Of a DNA stretch of 64,000 nt, positions 58,711-64,000 are shown piece after piece. The position numbers were made by a program, and so were the translations under genes. Location: assembly GCF_000143415.4 (NCBI RefSeq), contig NW_003314268.1, forward strand, positions 2,615,972 to 2,679,971, given 5' to 3'. The DNA comes from Selaginella moellendorffii (lineage: Eukaryota > Streptophyta > Lycopodiopsida > Selaginellales > Selaginellaceae). Every line of letters begins with the position of its first letter. Within the stretch, counting starts at the first letter, position 1. Below the pieces are notes generated by a model. The model saw only the letters and a program-made list of their open reading frames with translations. It was not told the DNA's origin and ran no database searches.

Positions 58711-59519
58711 GTTGATGTTTATGCAAAGGTTGAGTCTAACAATTTTTATTTCTTTCACACTCATAAAAAACACTTAAAAATGGATTACTATATGAGTCTT
58801 ATGGATTATGTTAGCAATAGAGCTGCTACTAATAATGTTGAGTCTGGAAAAATTATAATTTTGCCTTTTACATTTCTTAATATCCCACGAGCAATGCAAC
58901 AACATTATCAAGATGCTATTGCTATTGTCACACATTCTTGAACTTATTCATTACATTTATATACAACCTTAAAATTGTGTAAAATTTATAGCCAAATGAA
59001 TCATCTAAGGATTAACCAAATCTTATTTCAAGAGTTTTCCAACTTAATTCTTATATAACATAAGTATCAAATGAATTTTTAGAAAATGCATTACATATGT
59101 TTATGTTATTAAATTCTAGAAAGAGGTCAGCCTCATTGTCATTTTTTAGCAATATTCGTCTGGGTTATTGTTTAACTATTTCTAAAGCCAAAGGCCAAAC
59201 TTTTGACCATGTTGGCCCTTATCTCCCCCAAACTATTTTCACACATAGTCAACTTTATGTTGCTCTCTCAATATGTAGATTATATGAACAACTTTGTGTT
59301 CAAGTGCTCGTAAGCCCCTTTCAATGCAATCTTATACCACATGATCAACACTTTCACACTCTAAATACAATTTATGGTGAGATTCTTATAATTACATGGC
59401 ATAATTCCAAATCCAATTATAATTCTACAAAGCTATCTACTCAACCACCCTTGACCTGCAATTGCAAGTTTCAAATCCATGGCACAGGAAAGTTAGCATT
59501 GACTGGTGTGCATTGAGTG
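58711..59519 (+). pseudogene. Helitron Rep/helicase remnant
   Basis: Two pieces of a Helitron polyprotein are readable. At 58711-58945, SLMDYVSNRAATNNVESGKI then AMQQHYQDAIAIVTHS resembles the Helitron N-terminal Rep-associated domain. At 59097-59516, LGYCLTISKAKGQTFDHVGP then YLPQTIFTHSQLYVALSICR is the C-terminal PIF1-type helicase motif region. Almost everything between is deleted. It is non-functional. Confidence 0.75.
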
Positions 59520-60590
59520 GTGTGCCATTTTAGTTATGGTAACGTGCTATCAAGGTCCTATTGCTTCTTGGGTGCAACTATCATTGCAGTGTAATGGTTT
59601 CCAGCTCATCCTAGGAGGATTCTCCTGCTCTGTGGGTGGGCTGTGGAGCAAGTGGCAACAATTAAGCCAAAGATGGACTTAGAAGCATTCTTTTGCCTTT
59701 TTATGTTTAGAATTGAGGAATGCAACTCAACATTGATCTGATTTGGCTTATGAAATCTGGATTTGAGAAGTTTAGACAACAATCAAGTACACTAAGTCCA
59801 TTACTGTTTTATGATTACAACTAACTTGTGGGGCATGATGCAGGGGCTGAGCAATAACCACAGCCACCACAATTTAGTTTTTCTGAAATGTCTAGCACTT
59901 TAACACACACTAAGTTATCATTAAGACATTTTTGGTCAAGAGAATGCCTTTCAATTGTGGAGTTGATCAAGTAGCAAACATATCTAAACTCAGTAAACCT
60001 CTTGAAATAGCATGAAATCTGCCAACCACCCAGCATTTGCTGGGCAATTGCTAGTAATATAATATATATTTTTGTCAATGAAAGTTGTGGACACTCTGCC
60101 ATCTTAGTCTCGACATGGAACTTGGAAAAGCAACCAGATGGAAATATGACACAGTAGTGGAGACAAGTTTTTCAACGAATCTGATCTCTTTCCCAAGACA
60201 AAGTCTAACATATATAAAACATGATTGAAAATGAAATTAAACACACACTTCTCTTCTAAAGATCGTCAAGATCCAACTATTTATTTGAATTTTGTTCTTT
60301 TCAGTGGCAGTGAAATCTTTAGCAGTGGCGCATGGTGATGCATGAGTTCATATATTATATAAACTGTGAAAAAACTAAAATGCTGTCTTTACTCATCTGG
60401 ATTCACAGCTTCATTTCGCTCTGTCCCAGCATTATAGAAAAGAAAAGGAAACGACTTCCTCGACTACCTTTCAAAGGACAAAGTGATGCCGTCCCAAGAG
60501 GCGCCACTCTAGCATTGTATGCTGCCTAGATTACGTCAGGAGCTATAAATACGAGAAATCACTTCTGTCGAATATACTAGAGTTCGTTGA
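59520..60590. other. Noncoding stretch
   Basis: No supported gene was found. The part from about 60050 to 60530 is an inverted, diverged match to 17750-18200 of unit 2, including the peptide-relic promoter. The rest is unidentified. Confidence 0.45.
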
Positions 60591-60602
60591 ACTCTTCGTT
60601 TC

Positions 60603-60745
60603 ATGGAGAACAAGGCTTGCCTGGTGTTGTTTTCGGTTCTCGCCATGTTGCTGATGCTGCCATGGGAGTGGACGTGAGAGGAATCGCAAAGGCTGCTGCC
60701 CAACGCTGCCAGTCCGATAGTTGCCACCGATGCCCTCGGCGCTGG
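60603..60745 (+). pseudogene. Second peptide gene with start, frameshifted
   Basis: It starts MENKACLVLFSVLAMLLMLP. A one-base loss after LLML moves the following GVDVRGIAKAAAQRCQ region out of frame. Only this relic of the second subfamily keeps its ATG. The Cys part is reduced (CHRCPRRW-like). Confidence 0.65.
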
Positions 60746-60899
60746 TTACAACGTGTTCTTTGAAAGTATGAAGTTAACGGATTATGGATAAAGTCGGTGA
60801 AATGTTTAGTCGAACCTCATGCACAATGGAAACGCATTGACAAATCAAAGCTCTATCTTGTCAGTCTCCAGGAAAACACCGGTAAGATGATAGGAATCA

Positions 60900-62620
60900 C
60901 TACCACGCAGACGTACCGATTCAAGCCTCTAGAACAGGCCGTGGACGATCTAGAGCAGCGCGCATCGTCGCTCAAGGACGACTACGTGCAATTCCTTACA
61001 GCTTGCATCGATTTGCGTCAAGGTGCCAGGCTCCACGCGCTCATCCTTGGGAGCAGCCACCACCAATCCAACAGGTACCTCGCAAATCTTCTCATCCAAC
61101 TCTATGGAACGTGCGAGCGCGCGGATCGAGCATGGCAGGTGTTTATCAGCATCCACGAGCCCAACAGATTCTCCTGGAACTTTCTGCTTGGCGCTTATGC
61201 CCAAAGTGGGTATCTTGAGAAAGAAAAAGAGCTGTTTGATCAGATGCCACAAAGGGATATTGTTGCTTGGATGATTTTTATGACGGCTCGTGCAAACCGT
61301 GGAAACTTGGAGGAATGCCGAGCATTGTTTGATCAGGTTCCAGAATGGGATGTAGTTTTCTGGCGGGCATATGGATCAAGCAAGCCAGATCTTTGATGGA
61401 ATGCTAGAACACAACAGAGTTTCTTGGGCTGTTATGGTTACTGGGTATGCAAAAAAAGGTCTTGTTAACGACGCGCTAATTTTGTTTATGAGAATCCCCG
61501 AAACCAACTGTTCATATGCCCAGCTTGAGCAAAATGAAAAAGCCAAGGAGCTTTTCAGTAAATGCCACACCGCGACTTAATCTCGTGGAACGCAATGCTA
61601 TCGGCAACGTCCAGCCTGCAAGAAGCTGTTTGATGCCATGCCACAGAAGAACGTTGCATCGTGGTCGACAATGATCAAAGCACTGGCCGAGAGAAACCAG
61701 CTCGAAGAAGCTCGCATTCTCTTCGATCGACCTCCCTATCACGACGACGTGGTGTGGCCTGACATGATCTTGGCCTACTCCAACCACGGCCACCTTGAAG
61801 AAGCCATGAAAATGTTTGCACGGATGCCACAGTGCGATTTCGTCCCTTAGACGGCAATGGTGGCGGCAATTGCTTTGCACGGGAGCTTGATCGATACCAG
61901 AGTCTTGTTCGACCAAATGCCACAGCACGATAGCGTCGTACATCCAGAGCAATTGCCCTCGTTCAAGCGCAGGAGCCGAGAGACACAGCGAGCTGGATTG
62001 CCGTGAGCGCTCAAAGGGGGAATCTCTTGCAGGCCGGGAAGATCTTCTCCACGTTGCCTGATCAGAGCATTGTGTCGTGCGTACAGAATGGCCATGAGCG
62101 AAAAATCCGCTGAGTTTTGTGGCACCATGGAGCTTCCCACCGTGATTGCAAGTCAGGAGAATCGCCTGGAAACTTATCTCGTTTCTCGCCTCGCCCTCCA
62201 TCGCCGTGTGGCCTAGTACAGCATTTCTCCAAATGTGATTCACTTCCAGACGATGGCAGATGTGCTGGGACGAGCCGGGCTGGTTGCCGAGGCCGAAGGT
62301 TTGCTGCTGGTGATGCCCTTCCAGCCGCATTTCCTCGCATGCGGTTTTAGGTTTTAGCGCTTGCAAAGTTCATGGTAGCGGCAACAACATCGATGCTGCA
62401 GCTCGTGCCGCAGAGAAAATCTTGGAGATAGAACCAGGGGACTCGGCGCTGTACGTGCTCATGTCGAATCTGCAAAAGCAGGATTCCACAGAAAGCTTGC
62501 CTTCCAACGTTCATGCGTGGCCTTGCAACAGCTCGGTTTTTCAAGATCTGGGACAGCACAATGCACAAGAAGAGGAAAAAATAAGAAACATAAACATAAA
62601 ATTTGACCATTAGCTTGTGC
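60900..62620 (+). pseudogene. PPR protein pseudogene (60.9-62.6 kb)
   Basis: This is the best-preserved N-terminal half of this PPR family. An open stretch to 61396 encodes RASSLKDDYVQFLTACIDLR, ARLHALILGSSHHQSNRYLA, NRFSWNFLLGAYAQSGYLEK, RDIVAWMIFMTARANRGNLE and WDVVFW. Later motifs (KNVASWSTMIKALAERNQLE, VVWPDMILAYSNHGHLEEAM) and the E-type C-terminus (ACKVHGSGNN, ALYVLMSNLQKQ) are split by frameshifts and deletions. The intact ancestor would have been a PLS/E-class organellar RNA-binding protein. Confidence 0.85.
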
Positions 62621-62639
62621 ACAAGCGTAACTTTAAGAA

Positions 62640-63000
62640 GATTTAATTAGTAACAGAAAAGTAATTATAAAATAGTTTTAAATTTACCACTTTCATTGAT
62701 GCTCTCCCATGCTGACCACTTTCTGGTCTTGAGGGTCTTGTTGCTGATCACTACTGCTGCATGATCAATCTGTTTGGGTGTGCTAGATTGCCCAAGAGAT
62801 TGTCAAGAACGATGTGGCATTTACCACTTTTCTTGGAGTCCGTGGTTGTCAATTTTTAACACTTGATAGTGCAAGATTGCCGAAGAGAATGACCGTGTAT
62901 GTCCTGATCTGCAAATGTAAGCTCTGTTACCTCCAATGACCAGAATCTTCATTGAAGAGATCTGCAAAAGCTACAACAGACAAGGATGGCTCAAATATAG
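62640..63000. other. Spacer, inverted copy of the unit spacer
   Basis: This is an inverted, diverged match to about 3170-3600 of unit 1, between the dirigent remnant and the AT-rich spacer. No gene was seen. Confidence 0.5.
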
Positions 63001-63074
63001 TCATACATGCCTACACCTGGATGAGTGAGGTGGCACTACTGCCACCTAGGATCATGTCATAGAGAGCGTATATA

Positions 63075-63345
63075 CTCGTATGCTCATTGTCCCACCCTTG
63101 AACACAGCCAAGAATGTCAAGAACAAACCGGTTGTGATGTTGGTGTTGGTGGAATCGTCGCTGATGTACGTCCCTTTGGCTCTTCCCACAATCTGGGAGT
63201 CATGCGAGGGAGAACATCTTCAATGACAAGCACCACTCCAAAATAACCATTCTGGGGGTCTGCGACCAAAACCACCATGGAATTTGATTTGAGTTGCATG
63301 AGAAAAACCAACTGAGCGCCATAGGATTTCTGGTTAATCAATAAT
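63075..63345 (-). pseudogene. Dirigent-like fragment (minus)
   Basis: The minus strand reads MQLKSNSMVVLVADPQNGYF then GVVLVIEDVLPRMTPRLWEE and, after a frame change, LFLTFLAVFKGGT-like sequence. It has the same truncated form as in the tandem units, on the minus strand together with the Pro-rich gene that follows. Confidence 0.65.
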
Positions 63346-63503
63346 ATAGTTTAGATTCTAAAAATTAAAAAAAATAGATTATATCGATTCCTAAACTTTT
63401 GCACCCCGATTAAAAGTGAGGAAGGCAACAGGACCTTCCTGTGACTTACTCAAGCCCATAGAAGGGACTGAAGAGAAAGCCAGATAAATGACGTATTTGT
63501 TTT

Positions 63504-64000
63504 TCACTTGTTCTTATGTTTTGTCTCTTGCAGTGCCTGCAATCAAAGAGTAGCATCTAGACAAATTGGTTTCCAAGAAACGTACCTCGTCAAGTTCCCT
63601 GTCTCTCTCAGAGGTGGAAGAATTCACCAGGATACAGAAAGGCTCGTACCTGGTCGGCGTTTTCACCTGTCAGAGGAGGGTGCCCCGGAGCAGATGGCTC
63701 CACCTCCAAATCACTCTTGACCCGCTTGGGATCATTGGCTGTCAACTTCCAGACGAGGTTCTCGTCGCTCATGATCTGGGGGCTGTTCTCCACATCGCGC
63801 TTCCTGATCGATTCAGCTTCGTCAGTCCATATTGTCAGCTCAAGTGCAGAGACTACTAACCTGTGGGAAAAAGGCCGGATGCGGGGCTCCATCATGATGA
63901 ACTTCTGCATTTGTTTCTCCATCTCAGCCCGCTTCTTTGCCAGTGCTGCGACATCTCCAGGATCGAACACGGTGCCAGAACGATCCGCCACCTTTCGTCC
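63504..64000 (-). CDS. Pro-rich membrane protein gene, 3' end (continues past window)
   Basis: The visible exons on the minus strand are 64000-63861 (open at the window edge), 63803-63650 and 63536-63504, ending ALQETKHKNK. The tail motif DPGDVAALAKKRAEMEKQMQ is present. The first visible intron is 57 nt, compared with 48-49 in the other copies. No disruption is seen in the part available; whether the rest is intact cannot be judged. Confidence 0.65.

Overview
This window is nuclear DNA of a land plant, most likely a lycophyte of the Selaginella type (inference). The nuclear genes have many very short introns (about 48-125 bp), there are numerous decayed pentatricopeptide-repeat (PPR) genes, and the ribosomal-protein promoter carries a plant telo-box and a site II element. 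Nothing resembles a bacterial operon.

Layout. Positions 1-22.7 kb hold a tandem array with a period of about 9.34 kb: unit 1 (already running at base 1), unit 2 (from 9339) and a truncated unit 3 (from 18713). Each full unit carries, in order: a secreted Cys/Trp-rich peptide gene (minus strand); a divergently transcribed Pro-rich single-pass membrane protein gene (plus); a broken dirigent-like gene; a broken serine carboxypeptidase-like (SCPL) 5' fragment; a broken PPR gene fused to an antisense dienoyl-CoA isomerase fragment; a second broken PPR gene on the minus strand; and relics of two further peptide genes. At the array edge the SCPL gene is complete (22985-25085). It is followed by single-copy genes: mitochondrial chaperonin CPN60 (25254-27945), a small putative secreted protein (28358-28585), 40S ribosomal protein SA (30015-28744, minus) and a short dirigent-like ORF (30411-30713).

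From 31 to 37 kb an inverted, rearranged copy of the array module recurs, with an intact Pro-rich gene on the minus strand and a peptide gene on the plus strand. Positions 37-53 kb are retrotransposon territory. A Ty3 chromovirus with LTRs and a 5-bp target duplication lies at 38876-44474. Two long direct repeats (probable LTRs) contain hexamer/12-mer satellite DNA, one of them broken by a 100-N assembly gap. A miniature LTR (TRIM-like) element and fragments of older Ty3 polyproteins complete the block. Positions 53-64 kb return to array-derived material: two opposed peptide/Pro-rich modules forming a palindrome-like structure (55.0-58.5 kb), a Helitron remnant, another decayed PPR gene, a dirigent fragment and the 3' end of a further Pro-rich gene leaving the window.

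The most notable system is the repeated head-to-head pair. One partner is a 65-residue secreted peptide built on a duplicated 14-residue Cys/Trp module. The other is an approximately 500-530-residue Pro-rich membrane protein with a cytoplasmic tail and no kinase. The pair shares an intergenic region of about 530-590 bp containing a conserved TATA box and a degenerate CCGT-type repeat. The pairing is seen in the sequence; any joint function is inference.
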